From Flavobacterium sp. K5-23 (GTDB taxonomy: Bacteria; Bacteroidota; Bacteroidia; Flavobacteriales; Flavobacteriaceae): a DNA stretch of 64,000 nt. Where the stretch lies: contig NZ_CP056783.1 of NCBI RefSeq assembly GCF_023278045.1, positions 1,302,001 to 1,366,000 of the forward strand. Reading direction: 5' to 3'. Within the stretch, counting starts at the first letter, position 1; every line of letters begins with the position of its first letter. Below the pieces are notes generated by a model, which was given only the letters and a program-made list of their open reading frames with translations, ran no database searches and had not been told where the DNA came from. Positions 25,451-33,723 of this stretch are shown one piece after another. The translations under genes were made by a program, and so were the position numbers.

Positions 25451-27862
25451 ATGAAAATATTAAAATTTGGAGGAAAGTCATTGTCGAATGGCGAAGGAAT
25501 AAATAAAGTGGTTTCTATTATAACTGATAAAGTAAATCAAGGGGAACAAATAGCTATCGTAGTTTCTGCTAGAGGAAATGCAACGGATGAATTGGAACAT
25601 ATTCTCGAGGTAGCTGTTAAAAATGGAGAATACAAACCTTTATTCGAAAATTTTAAAACGTATCAAAACGGGGGATTTAAGGAAATAGATTTATCGGAGG
25701 AATTTGGGATTCTGGAAAAACTTTTTGAAGGGGTAAGTTTGATTGGGGATTACAGCATCAAAATTAAAGACCAGGTTTTATCCAAAGGAGAATTGATTTC
25801 GGCAAAATTATTGACCGCTATTTTAGTTAAAAATGGGATAAACGCCCGTTTTGCTGACTCTAGAATATTACTAAAAACAGATTCGAATTATGGGGACGCA
25901 CAGCCGTTAGAACAACTTTCTAAGAAAAATGTAATTCAGTATTTTAAAGTCAATAATGGAACAACTGTAAATGTTGTTACTGGTTTTATAGGTTCTAATA
26001 ACAATAATGATACCACGACTTTAGGGAGAAACGGTAGTAATTACACGGCTTCTTTATTGGCTAATTATCTAGATGCCGAAGAACTACAAAGCTATACTCA
26101 CGTTGATGGGATTTATACTGCAAATCCGGAACTAGTTGCCGATGCCAAAAAAATTGACCACTTAACATTCAATGAAGCGAATGAGCTGGCGAATTTTGGT
26201 GCAACAATACTTCACGCCAAAACCATTATTCCTTTGTTGGAAAAGAATATTCCGCTTCGAATTCTTAATACTTTCAATCACGAAAATAAAGGAACTTTAA
26301 TTACTTCAAATTCGAACAAAGAAGGAATTAAAACATTATCTGTCTTGGAGAATGTGTCTTTGGTAAATTTAGAAGGAAGAGGATTGTTAGGGAAAACGGG
26401 TATTGATGCGCGTATTTTTAAAGTGATGGGAGATAATGATATCAGTGTGAGTATCATTTCTCAAGGATCATCAGAAAGAGGAATCGGACTGGTGGTTGCT
26501 GCGGATAAAGCCACAAAAGCGATGATCGAACTGGAAAATGAATTCGAAAATGATTTCTATTCTAAGGATGTGAATAAAATCACCGTGACTGATAATGTTT
26601 CAGTGATATCTATAATCGGACAAGATTTGAGTACGTTTCACAAACCGTATACCGCATTAATCAAGAATAAAATTGTCCCTATACTTTTCAATAATACCGT
26701 TACAGGGAAAAACGTGAGTTTAGTGGTGAAAAAGTCAGAACTGAATAAGGCGTTAAATGTAATTCACGGGGAAATTTTTGGTGTGGCAAAGAAAATAAAC
26801 ATTGCCATTTTTGGACACGGATTAGTAGGCGGGACTTTGATTAATCAAATATTAGAATCGGCAACTGCCATCGAAAAACGAAAGGACATTAAATTAAATG
26901 TTTTTGCTATAGCCAATTCGAAAAATGTGCTTTTAAACAAAGATGGAGTTTCGGCTAACTGGAAAAACGAAATTCAAACAAACGGCGCTTCTTACACCAT
27001 TGACGATGTTATCGCTTATGCAAATGAGCACCATCTGGAGAATTTGATTGCAATTGACAATACGGCAAGCGCCACTTTTGTGGAAAATTATATTCCGTTA
27101 GTGGAAAGCAGTTTTGATTTGATTTCATCCAATAAAGTGGCCAATACCTTGAGTTATGGTTTCTATAAAGAATTGCGAAAAGCATTGGCTGACAATCAAA
27201 AGAATTATTTGTATGAAACCAATGTAGGAGCTGGATTGCCGTTAATTGACACTATAAAATTACTGCATCTTTCTGGTGAGAATATCACGAAGATTAAAGG
27301 AGTTTTTTCAGGATCGTTGAGTTATTTGTTCAATAATTTCTCTGCCAAGGACGTTCCTTTCAGTGAAGTTCTGAAAGAAGCAATCGATAACGGCTATACT
27401 GAACCGGATCCAAGAGAGGATTTATGCGGAAATGATGTGGGTAGAAAATTATTGATTTTGGCCAGGGAACTGGATTTGCAAAATGAATTTGACGAAATTG
27501 ATATTCAGAATTTAATCCCTGAGCAATTGCGTGAAGGCAGTGCAGCTGATTTCCTGACAAAGTTGAAGGAGTTTGATCCTATTTATGACAAAATAAAAAC
27601 TGACCAAAAACCAAATCACGTCTTGAGATACATTGGAGAATTATCGGGGGATTTGCAAAATGACAAAGGGATTTTGGAAGTCAAATTGGTTTCCGTACCT
27701 TCGGATACCGCTTTGGGAGGCTTGAAAGGATCTGATTCTTTTTTCGAAATTTATACGGAATCTTATGGAGATCGACCTATCGTGATTCAAGGAGCCGGAG
27801 CTGGATCAGCAGTAACTGCAAGAGGGGTTTTTGGTGATATATTAAGATTGTCTGATAAATAG
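25451..27862 (+). CDS. thrA: bifunctional aspartate kinase / homoserine dehydrogenase
   Basis: 803 aa from ATG 25451 (MKILKFGGKSLSNGEGI), the expected kinase N-terminus. Aspartokinase occupies about residues 1-290, ACT regulatory domains about 300-450 (VSLVNLEGRGLLGKTGIDA), and homoserine dehydrogenase from about 460 (NIAIFGHGLVGGTL) to the end. It turns aspartate into aspartyl phosphate and later aspartate semialdehyde into homoserine, the substrate of MetX just upstream. The two ORFs are 22 bases apart, so they are likely one riboswitch-controlled operon. Confidence 0.96.
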   Translation: MKILKFGGKSLSNGEGINKVVSIITDKVNQGEQIAIVVSARGNATDELEHILEVAVKNGEYKPLFENFKTYQNGGFKEIDLSEEFGILEKLFEGVSLIGDYSIKIKDQVLSKGELISAKLLTAILVKNGINARFADSRILLKTDSNYGDAQPLEQLSKKNVIQYFKVNNGTTVNVVTGFIGSNNNNDTTTLGRNGSNYTASLLANYLDAEELQSYTHVDGIYTANPELVADAKKIDHLTFNEANELANFGATILHAKTIIPLLEKNIPLRILNTFNHENKGTLITSNSNKEGIKTLSVLENVSLVNLEGRGLLGKTGIDARIFKVMGDNDISVSIISQGSSERGIGLVVAADKATKAMIELENEFENDFYSKDVNKITVTDNVSVISIIGQDLSTFHKPYTALIKNKIVPILFNNTVTGKNVSLVVKKSELNKALNVIHGEIFGVAKKINIAIFGHGLVGGTLINQILESATAIEKRKDIKLNVFAIANSKNVLLNKDGVSANWKNEIQTNGASYTIDDVIAYANEHHLENLIAIDNTASATFVENYIPLVESSFDLISSNKVANTLSYGFYKELRKALADNQKNYLYETNVGAGLPLIDTIKLLHLSGENITKIKGVFSGSLSYLFNNFSAKDVPFSEVLKEAIDNGYTEPDPREDLCGNDVGRKLLILARELDLQNEFDEIDIQNLIPEQLREGSAADFLTKLKEFDPIYDKIKTDQKPNHVLRYIGELSGDLQNDKGILEVKLVSVPSDTALGGLKGSDSFFEIYTESYGDRPIVIQGAGAGSAVTARGVFGDILRLSDK

Positions 27863-27863
27863 C

Positions 27864-27889
27864 CCCCTAACCCCCGAAGGGGGAACTTT
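27864..27889. repeat. GC-rich dispersed hairpin, copy 2 (short)
   Basis: GCCCCCTAACCCCCGAAGGGGG immediately after the thrA stop; a short relative of the GC-rich hairpin family. Confidence 0.55.
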
Positions 27890-27909
27890 GAGAAACTAAA
27901 ATTAATGTA

Positions 27910-28563
27910 ATGATTAGAAGTATCTGTTTATTTTGTTCCAATAGAATAAAGAAAATAATGTTTTATTTTCTGTTATTGCTTTTTATTTCTTGTAATAAAA
28001 GCACCGTTGAGGTTGAAAAGGGTTTTAATAAAATTGAAAATATTGTAAGTAGAGATGAATTAATAAAAGGCATTGTTCCTAATGAAAAAATGTTGTATTG
28101 GGAATATGTGAGAGTTCGGCTCGGACTGAAAAAAGGAGTCGAAATAAGGGTAAAACATTGTTTTGGAGATTCTTTAATTAAAAAGAAATACAATATTGTT
28201 TATCCTAAAAAAGGTTTAATAAGAGGCGAGTTTATTAGTTATACATTTATAAGTTATATTGATGATGAGGGAGTGAAATATGTGACAACTGAAAAAGAAC
28301 TAATTGATTTTGTTGGAAAAATAGATAATGCAGAAGAAGCTGCCCTGATTATGTCTTATAAAAGTGATTTGTGGATTGACAATAACGATATAAGAGGAGG
28401 TGCTTACAAGAAAGTAAAAGATGGCTTTGAATTATATATGATGAAATATTATAATTGCCCAGTAAAAAAAGAATCGTTTAAAGTGGAAATTGACACAAAT
28501 GGTAACTTTAAATATAAAAGTAATGGGGTGTATTATAAATCAAAAGATTGTATAATGACTTAG
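27910..28563 (+). CDS. predicted lipoprotein, unknown function
   Basis: 217 aa. A basic N-terminal stretch is followed by a hydrophobic run ending in the lipobox LLFISC, so the mature protein would start at Cys with Asn next. The rest is Lys-rich with no recognised domain. It is more AT-rich than its neighbours and sits, apparently unrelated, between thrA and osmC, flanked by GC-rich hairpins on both sides, which could mark an acquired gene. Confidence 0.6.
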   Translation: MIRSICLFCSNRIKKIMFYFLLLLFISCNKSTVEVEKGFNKIENIVSRDELIKGIVPNEKMLYWEYVRVRLGLKKGVEIRVKHCFGDSLIKKKYNIVYPKKGLIRGEFISYTFISYIDDEGVKYVTTEKELIDFVGKIDNAEEAALIMSYKSDLWIDNNDIRGGAYKKVKDGFELYMMKYYNCPVKKESFKVEIDTNGNFKYKSNGVYYKSKDCIMT

Positions 28564-28605
28564 TTTTTTATAAAAAATAATAATTAAAAAGGGACTGCCT
28601 CCGGT

Positions 28606-28648
28606 CTTGGCTCCCTCCCCGCGGCGGCGGGAGGGTTGTGGAGGGGAA
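28606..28648. repeat. GC-rich dispersed hairpin, copy 3
   Basis: GGCTCCCTCCCCGC...GGGAGGGTTGTGGAGGGG, ending 5 bases before the OsmC ATG, so it forms the 5' end of that message if transcribed. Confidence 0.7.
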
Positions 28649-28653
28649 AAATT

Positions 28654-29088
28654 ATGAAAATAACATTAAACAGAGTAAACGACAACTTCCATTTCGAATT
28701 AAAAAACGAACGTGGACATATAGTAAGTGTGGATAACCGTTCTGAATTTGGCGGAAATGATTTAGGCGCAAGCCCAATGGAATTAGTGTTAATGGGCGTT
28801 GCTGGATGTAGCGCTATTGATATGATTTCGATCTTGAAAAAACAACGACAAGAAATCACTTCGTTCAAAGCTGAGGTTGAAGGAGAGCGAGTACAAGTAG
28901 GAGAGGCTAAACCTTTTAAAGACATCACGGTGGTTTTCTTATTGGAAGGACCTATAAATGAAGAAAAGGCATTAAGAGCAGCCCAACTTTCTTTCGAAAA
29001 ATATTGTTCTGTTTCTAAAACATTAGAGCCTACAGCAACAGTACATTACAAAGTGGTTTTGAATAATGTTGAATTATCTAAAATTTAA
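28654..29088 (+). CDS. OsmC family peroxiredoxin-like protein
   Basis: 144 aa from ATG 28654 (MKITLNRVNDNF); an upstream in-frame ATG lies inside the GC-rich repeat. OsmC signatures are NDLGASPMELVLMGVAGCSAIDMISIL (the region with the first catalytic cysteine, in GCSAID) and KYCSVSKTLEPTA (second cysteine). The family reduces organic hydroperoxides or handles reactive sulfur; in this sulfur locus the latter is attractive but unproved. Confidence 0.88.
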   Translation: MKITLNRVNDNFHFELKNERGHIVSVDNRSEFGGNDLGASPMELVLMGVAGCSAIDMISILKKQRQEITSFKAEVEGERVQVGEAKPFKDITVVFLLEGPINEEKALRAAQLSFEKYCSVSKTLEPTATVHYKVVLNNVELSKI

Positions 29089-29139
29089 AAATAAAATTAA
29101 TCGTTTAAAGATTTAGTGTTGAAATACCAAGTGCTAACA

Positions 29140-29162
29140 ACCTTAAACTTTAAACTTTAAAC
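29140..29162. repeat. TTTAAAC-type repeat before metZ
   Basis: CCTTAAACTTTAAACTTTAAAC ends 9 bases before the metZ ATG. Nearly the same sequence precedes cysD and cysN. Confidence 0.65.
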
Positions 29163-29170
29163 AAAATATA

Positions 29171-30343
29171 ATGAATGATTCAGAATTCGGTTTTGAAACC
29201 CAAGCCATCCGTACCCAATTAGAACGGACGCAATACTTAGAACACTCGGTTCCTTTATACTTAACTTCTAGTTTTGTGTTTGAAGACGCCGAAGATATGC
29301 GTGCCTCATTTGCCGAAGAGAAAGATAGAAATATTTATAGTCGTTACAGCAACCCAAACACCAACGAGTTTGTGGAAAAAGTATGCAAGATGGAAGGCGC
29401 AACAGCTGGTTTCGCTTTTGCTTCAGGAATGGCGGCTGTGTATTCAACCTTAGCAGCTTTATTAAAATCTGGAGATCATATAGTTTCTTCCAGTAGTGTT
29501 TTTGGAGCTACACATTCCTTGTTTGTCAATTATTTCCCAAAGTGGAATATTGAAACCTCTTATTTTGATATTAATAAGCCAGAAACTATTGAAAGTTTCA
29601 TCACACCTAATACAAAGATTCTTTTTGCGGAATCACCAACCAATCCAGCGGTCGACATTATAGATCTAGAATTGCTTGGGAATATTGCCAAAAAGCACAA
29701 CTTGATTTTGGTTATTGACAACTGTTTTGCAACGCCATATTTGCAACAACCTATAAAATGGGGCGCACATTTGGTGGTCCATTCGGCTACAAAGTTAATG
29801 GACGGTCAAGGACGAGTTTTGGGCGGAATTACAGTAGGTGATCCTGAATTGATTCAGAAAATATATTTGTTCAGCCGATTGACAGGTCCTTCTTTATCTC
29901 CGTTCAATGCTTGGGTATTGTCTAAAAGTTTAGAGACTTTGGCTATTCGTTTGGATAGACATTGTGAAAATGCCTTGAAGGTGGCAGAGTTTTTAGAACA
30001 GCATCCTAATGTTAATCGAGTGAAATATCCGTTCTTGAAATCGCATCCACAATTTGAAATTGCTCAAAAGCAAATGAAAGCAGGTGGTAATATTGTTGCT
30101 TTCGAAATAAAAGGCGGACTAGAAGCAGGACGTAACTTTTTGGATAAAATAAAACTATGTTCGCTTTCGCCAAATTTAGGAGATACAAGAACAATCGTGA
30201 CTCATCCAGCATCAACAACACATAGTAAATTATCTGTTGATGAACGTTTAGCGGTAAGTATTACAGACGGATTGGTGCGTGTTTCTGTTGGATTAGAAAC
30301 AGTAAAAGATGTAATTGCTGATTTAGAGCAGGCTTTATCTTAA
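29171..30343 (+). CDS. metZ: O-acyl-homoserine sulfhydrylase (MetZ-like)
   Basis: 390 aa PLP enzyme of the Cys/Met metabolism family. The PLP lysine is in HSATKLMDGQGRVLGG; other motifs are YSRYSNPNTNEFVEKV and LFAESPTNPAVDI. MetZ-type enzymes join sulfide to O-succinyl- or O-acetyl-homoserine to make homocysteine. Genes around it supply both substrates: metX-thrA upstream and the sulfate-reduction genes downstream. Cystathionine gamma-synthase activity cannot be excluded. Confidence 0.9.
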   Translation: MNDSEFGFETQAIRTQLERTQYLEHSVPLYLTSSFVFEDAEDMRASFAEEKDRNIYSRYSNPNTNEFVEKVCKMEGATAGFAFASGMAAVYSTLAALLKSGDHIVSSSSVFGATHSLFVNYFPKWNIETSYFDINKPETIESFITPNTKILFAESPTNPAVDIIDLELLGNIAKKHNLILVIDNCFATPYLQQPIKWGAHLVVHSATKLMDGQGRVLGGITVGDPELIQKIYLFSRLTGPSLSPFNAWVLSKSLETLAIRLDRHCENALKVAEFLEQHPNVNRVKYPFLKSHPQFEIAQKQMKAGGNIVAFEIKGGLEAGRNFLDKIKLCSLSPNLGDTRTIVTHPASTTHSKLSVDERLAVSITDGLVRVSVGLETVKDVIADLEQALS

Positions 30344-30351
30344 AAAATTAC

Positions 30352-30399
30352 GATATTTGATGTTGGGTTTGTGAATAACAAAAGCCAACATCAAATATC
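30352..30399. other. long inverted repeat between metZ and the Rrf2 gene
   Basis: Perfect 15-bp arms (30352-30366 and 30385-30399; GATATTTGATGTTGG and its complement) around an 18-base loop that itself holds TTTGT/ACAAA. It ends 12 bases before the Rrf2 ATG. There is no T-run, so a terminator is unlikely; it could be an operator or an RNA hairpin. Confidence 0.5.
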
Positions 30400-30411
30400 T
30401 AATCTTATTTT

Positions 30412-30822
30412 ATGCTTTCAAAAAAAACAAAATACGGAATCAAAGCGTTGACCTTTTTGGCTCGTCAAGAAGATCAAACTCCAGTTGCTATTGCTGATAT
30501 TGCTAAAAGTGAAAATATTTCGATAAAATTTTTAGAAAGTATATTGTTGCTTTTGCGTAATTCAGGTTTTTTGGGAGCCAAAAAAGGAAAAGGAGGCGGT
30601 TATTATTTAATTAAAGAACCGAAGGATATCAATATGGCCAAGGTATATCGTATTCTTGAAGGACCTATTGCTTTGTTGCCTTGTGCCAGTCATAATTTTT
30701 ATGAAAAATGTGATGATTGTAAAGAGGAGGAAGCCTGTGCTGTACGTAAATTAATGACCGAAGTACGTGACAACACCCTGAAAATATTAGAAAACAATTC
30801 CCTTGCCGATATCGCTTTTTAA
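30412..30822 (+). CDS. Rrf2 family transcriptional regulator
   Basis: 136 aa. An N-terminal winged helix-turn-helix (KKTKYGIKALTFLARQ, IADIAKSENISIKFLESIL, GFLGAKKGKGGGYYL) is followed by a cysteine cluster (CASHNFYEKCDDCKEEEAC), as in IscR and related Rrf2 proteins that bind an iron-sulfur cluster. Some members (CymR) control cysteine synthesis. Its place beside the sulfate-assimilation genes suggests it is their regulator; that is inference from position. Confidence 0.9.
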   Translation: MLSKKTKYGIKALTFLARQEDQTPVAIADIAKSENISIKFLESILLLLRNSGFLGAKKGKGGGYYLIKEPKDINMAKVYRILEGPIALLPCASHNFYEKCDDCKEEEACAVRKLMTEVRDNTLKILENNSLADIAF

Positions 30823-30847
30823 ATTAAGCCGTTCCAAATAAAAAATA

Positions 30848-30894
30848 AAAAAAAGACGCTTTCATTGGAATCCAATGAAAGCGTCTTTTTTTTT
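30848..30894. terminator. bidirectional terminator between the Rrf2 gene and the TauE gene
   Basis: Perfect 19-bp arms AAAAGACGCTTTCATTGGA and its complement, one central base, T-run of nine on the plus side. Confidence 0.85.
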
Positions 30895-31681
30895 AAGCCA
30901 AAAACACCAATTTATATCCCACGAAAAACAGCATTATCGCGATCGCATTTCTAAGAAATAAATCAGGTACTTTTCCGCTCATCATACTTCCTATAAATAT
31001 TCCAGGAAGGGATCCTATTAATAACTGACCTAATAGACCTAAATCTAAATTCCCCATTGTAGCGTGTCCTAATCCAGCAACAAGAGTCAAAGGAACTGCG
31101 TGAGCAATCTCGGTCCCAACCAGCCTCGGAGTTACTAAAAGCGGATATAAGAAAAACAAAGTCACAGTCCCTAAAGCACCTGCGCCTATTGATGTTAAGG
31201 TTACAGTTGCTCCTAATAACACACCTATTGAGATAGTTAGAATATTTTGTGTTTTACTCTCGCTATGGAACTTATCACCAGCGTGTTTTTGAGAAAAAAC
31301 CAAGAGTTTCTTTTTAAATAAAACAGCTATCGACGTAAAAAGTAAGGCCCAACCCAAACCGTATTTTATGATAGCATTAATACCTGTAATATCTGTTTTT
31401 ATACTATGAAGTATCCACAAAGTTAGCAGGGCTGCGGGAACACTGCCTAAAGAAAGCCAACCAGTTATGGACCAATTGATGTTCTTTTTTTTATGATGAA
31501 CGTACACGCCTCCCATTTTAGTAAATGCTGCATATAGTAGGTCAGTTCCAACAGCCGTTGTTGGAGGGATACCAAACCACAATAGAATAGGCGTCATCAA
31601 TGAACCGCCTCCTACACCTGTCAATCCAACAATAAAGCCTACGATTAAACCTGCTACTATAAATCCTAATTGAAACTCCAT
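30893..31681 (-). CDS. TauE/SafE family sulfite/sulfonate-type permease
   Basis: 262 aa from ATG 31681 (MEFQLGFIVAGLIVG). An upstream ATG at 31699 lies inside the predicted -7 box, so I prefer the inner start. Eight or so membrane helices with the two related halves typical of TauE/SafE (GLTGVGGGSLMTPIL and GAGALGTVTLFFLYPLL). Relatives export sulfite or move sulfonates; here it is divergent to cysH, which supports sulfur-compound transport. Confidence 0.85.
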   Translation of the reverse strand: MEFQLGFIVAGLIVGFIVGLTGVGGGSLMTPILLWFGIPPTTAVGTDLLYAAFTKMGGVYVHHKKKNINWSITGWLSLGSVPAALLTLWILHSIKTDITGINAIIKYGLGWALLFTSIAVLFKKKLLVFSQKHAGDKFHSESKTQNILTISIGVLLGATVTLTSIGAGALGTVTLFFLYPLLVTPRLVGTEIAHAVPLTLVAGLGHATMGNLDLGLLGQLLIGSLPGIFIGSMMSGKVPDLFLRNAIAIMLFFVGYKLVFLA

Positions 31682-31696
31682 AAATAAAAATTTGGA

Positions 31697-31704
31697 CAAA
31701 AATA
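31697..31704 (-). promoter_or_regulatory. -7 promoter box of the TauE permease gene
   Basis: Minus-strand TATTTTTG matches TAnnTTTG; it also helps to set the start at 31681. Confidence 0.45.
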
Positions 31705-31723
31705 ATAACTATTTAATAATTAT

Positions 31724-31732
31724 CCTATCGGG
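31724..31732 (-). promoter_or_regulatory. GATAGG motif upstream of the TauE permease gene, possible operator
   Basis: Minus strand CCCGATAGG. It lies about 20-35 bases upstream of the -7 box. The same GATAGG core appears at 31846-31858 and 31969-31977. Confidence 0.4.
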
Positions 31733-31845
31733 AAAGTAGACTAATTAAAATATATTTGAAAAATTAAATATATTTTAGAATTATATGATATAATTTAGGA
31801 ATAATAAATTAATCGTCACGATTATTTATTGATTTAATAACCTTT

Positions 31846-31858
31846 ACCCTGATAGGGT
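31846..31858. promoter_or_regulatory. ACCCT-GAT-AGGGT palindromic motif
   Basis: An inverted repeat with 5-base arms in the middle of the divergent region, sharing GATAGGG with the site near cysH. Confidence 0.4.
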
Positions 31859-31922
31859 TTAAAGTGCTTTTATTGAGGGATTAAGGATTGTTTATTTCGA
31901 AATAAAAAATTGAAATATTATT

Positions 31923-31951
31923 TTGTAGTTTAGAAATAAGTATTACTTTTG
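31923..31951 (+). promoter_or_regulatory. promoter of the cysH transcript
   Basis: TTG at 31924-31926 and TACTTTTG at 31944-31951 with 17 bases between them, within the flavobacterial range. Confidence 0.6.
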
Positions 31952-31968
31952 CCTTTTAATCTATTAAT

Positions 31969-31977
31969 CCGATAGGG
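31969..31977 (+). promoter_or_regulatory. GATAGGG motif just after the cysH promoter, possible operator
   Basis: CCGATAGGG lies about 18 bases downstream of the -7 box, so near +11, where a bound repressor would block transcription. It matches two other sites in the region. Confidence 0.4.
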
Positions 31978-32006
31978 TAATGGATTTTATTGTAAATGAA
32001 AATAAA

Positions 32007-32708
32007 ATGAACACAACTATAGTAGAAACATTAATAGAAACAACCAAGGATTTCTCAATTGAGGAGACTATGGATTTTTTAGCAAATGAATATAAAGACA
32101 AAGTGGTTTTCTCCACTTCTTTTGGTCAAGAAGACCAGGTGATAACGGCATTAATTGCTAAAAGTGATGTTGCAATTAACATTTTTACCTTAGATACGGG
32201 CCGTTTGTTTCAAGAAACCTATGATGTTTTTCATAAAACCTTGAAGAAGTATAAAAAACATATTGAGGTATATTTCCCAGAGGCTTCTGAAGTACAAAAT
32301 ATGCTGAATGAAAAAGGACCAAACAGTTTTTACGATTCGGTTGAAAATAGAAAAGAGTGTTGTTTTATTCGAAAAGTAGCTCCATTGACTAAAGCGTTAA
32401 AAGGAAACTCGATTTGGATTACGGGTTTAAGAGCGGAACAATCGGAAAACAGGAATGATTTAGGATTTTTTGAATACGATGCTAATTTCAAAATTATAAA
32501 ATTCAATCCCTTATTAAAGTGGACTTTAAAAGAGGTTGAAGCGTATTTAGAAAAAAACAATGTCCCTCAAAACACATTACATAAAAAAGGATTTTTAAGT
32601 ATTGGTTGCGAGCCTTGTACCAGAGCGATTGCTCCTGGCGAAGACATAAGAGCAGGAAGATGGTCGTGGGAATCAAGTCAGAAAGAGTGTGGTTTACACC
32701 AGAAATAA
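32007..32708 (+). CDS. cysH: adenylyl-sulfate / phosphoadenylyl-sulfate reductase
   Basis: 233 aa from ATG 32007; an earlier ATG at 31980 adds nine residues and cannot be excluded. It has STSFGQEDQV (PP-loop), TLDTGRLFQETY, KECCFIRKVAPL, GCEPC and the catalytic KECGLH. The CC plus CxxC set binds a 4Fe-4S cluster, characteristic of APS-type reductases. No APS kinase gene is seen in the cluster, so direct reduction of APS to sulfite is the likely reaction. Confidence 0.93.
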   Translation: MNTTIVETLIETTKDFSIEETMDFLANEYKDKVVFSTSFGQEDQVITALIAKSDVAINIFTLDTGRLFQETYDVFHKTLKKYKKHIEVYFPEASEVQNMLNEKGPNSFYDSVENRKECCFIRKVAPLTKALKGNSIWITGLRAEQSENRNDLGFFEYDANFKIIKFNPLLKWTLKEVEAYLEKNNVPQNTLHKKGFLSIGCEPCTRAIAPGEDIRAGRWSWESSQKECGLHQK

Positions 32709-32710
32709 GA

Positions 32711-32752
32711 TTTAGAGAAAAGAGAATAGAATAAAGAGAATAGAAATAATAA
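32711..32752. repeat. AGAGAATAGAATAA purine-rich repeat, copy 1
   Basis: Tandem-like GAGAATAGAATAAAGAGAATAGAAATA after cysH, also present after the siroheme synthase gene (39527-39578). Split here: GAGAATAGAATAA then AGAGAATAGAAATA. Confidence 0.5.
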
Positions 32753-32781
32753 GTTGAAGAGAGATTATTGTCTAGGTTAAA

Positions 32782-32816
32782 ACAACCTTAAACTTTAATC
32801 TTTAAACTTTTAAACT
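32782..32816. repeat. TTTAAAC-type repeat before cysD
   Basis: CCTTAAACTTTAATCTTTAA and onward ends 7 bases before the cysD ATG; sister of the repeats before metZ and cysN. Confidence 0.6.
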
Positions 32817-32822
32817 ACTAAT

Positions 32823-33722
32823 ATGAACACAATATTAAAAACAAACGCATTAGAAAGCGAAGCGATATATATATTCAGAGAGGTAATCTCTCAATTTGAT
32901 AAACCTGTTTTGCTTTTCTCTGGAGGGAAGGATTCCATTACGTTGGTACGATTGGCCCAAAAAGCTTTTTTTCCGGCTAAAATTCCCTTTCCATTATTGC
33001 ACGTTGACACGGGACATAATTTTCCGGAAACCATCGAATTCAGAGATCGATTAGTGAAAGAATTAGGATTGGAATTAATCGTTCGTAATGTTCAAGACGC
33101 TATCGATGAAGGAAAAGTAATGGAGGAAACCGGGAAATATTCGAGTAGAAATAGCTTGCAGACCACAACACTTCTTGATGCAATTGAGGAATTCAAGTTT
33201 GATGCTTGTATAGGTGGAGCGAGAAGGGACGAAGAGAAAGCAAGAGCAAAAGAACGTATTTTTTCTGTCCGTGATGATTTTGGTCAATGGGATGAAAAAA
33301 ACCAACGTCCGGAATTGTTTGATATTCTGAACGGAAAAATTGAAAATGGTCAAAATGTACGCGTGTTTCCAATTTCGAACTGGACAGAATTAGATGTTTG
33401 GAGTTATATAGAACAAGAGCAAATCGAAATCCCATCGATTTACTTTTCGCACAAACGCAAAGTTTTTTTGAGAGACGGTTTAATCTGGTCGCATTCTCCT
33501 TATGTGTACCAAGAAGAAGACGAACAAATCGAAGAAAGAATTGTTCGCTTCAGGACCGTCGGTGATATGAGTTGTACTGCAGCTGTAGAATCCTATGCTG
33601 CGACTATCAAAGAAGTAGTTGGAGAAATAAGAATATCAACAATTTCCGAAAGAGGAGCCAGAATTGACGACAAACGCTCTGAAGCAGCGATGGAGAAAAG
33701 AAAACAACAAGGGTATTTTTAA
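32823..33722 (+). CDS. cysD: sulfate adenylyltransferase subunit 2
   Basis: 299 aa. PP-loop LFSGGKDSITLVRLAQKAF, then LLHVDTGHNFPETIEFRD and GGARRDEEKARAKER, all CysD signatures. With the GTPase CysN it activates sulfate with ATP to APS. The partner gene cysN lies beyond one inserted gene (DUF2490), whose ATG begins one base after the cysD stop. Confidence 0.97.
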   Translation: MNTILKTNALESEAIYIFREVISQFDKPVLLFSGGKDSITLVRLAQKAFFPAKIPFPLLHVDTGHNFPETIEFRDRLVKELGLELIVRNVQDAIDEGKVMEETGKYSSRNSLQTTTLLDAIEEFKFDACIGGARRDEEKARAKERIFSVRDDFGQWDEKNQRPELFDILNGKIENGQNVRVFPISNWTELDVWSYIEQEQIEIPSIYFSHKRKVFLRDGLIWSHSPYVYQEEDEQIEERIVRFRTVGDMSCTAAVESYAATIKEVVGEIRISTISERGARIDDKRSEAAMEKRKQQGYF

Positions 33723-33723
33723 G

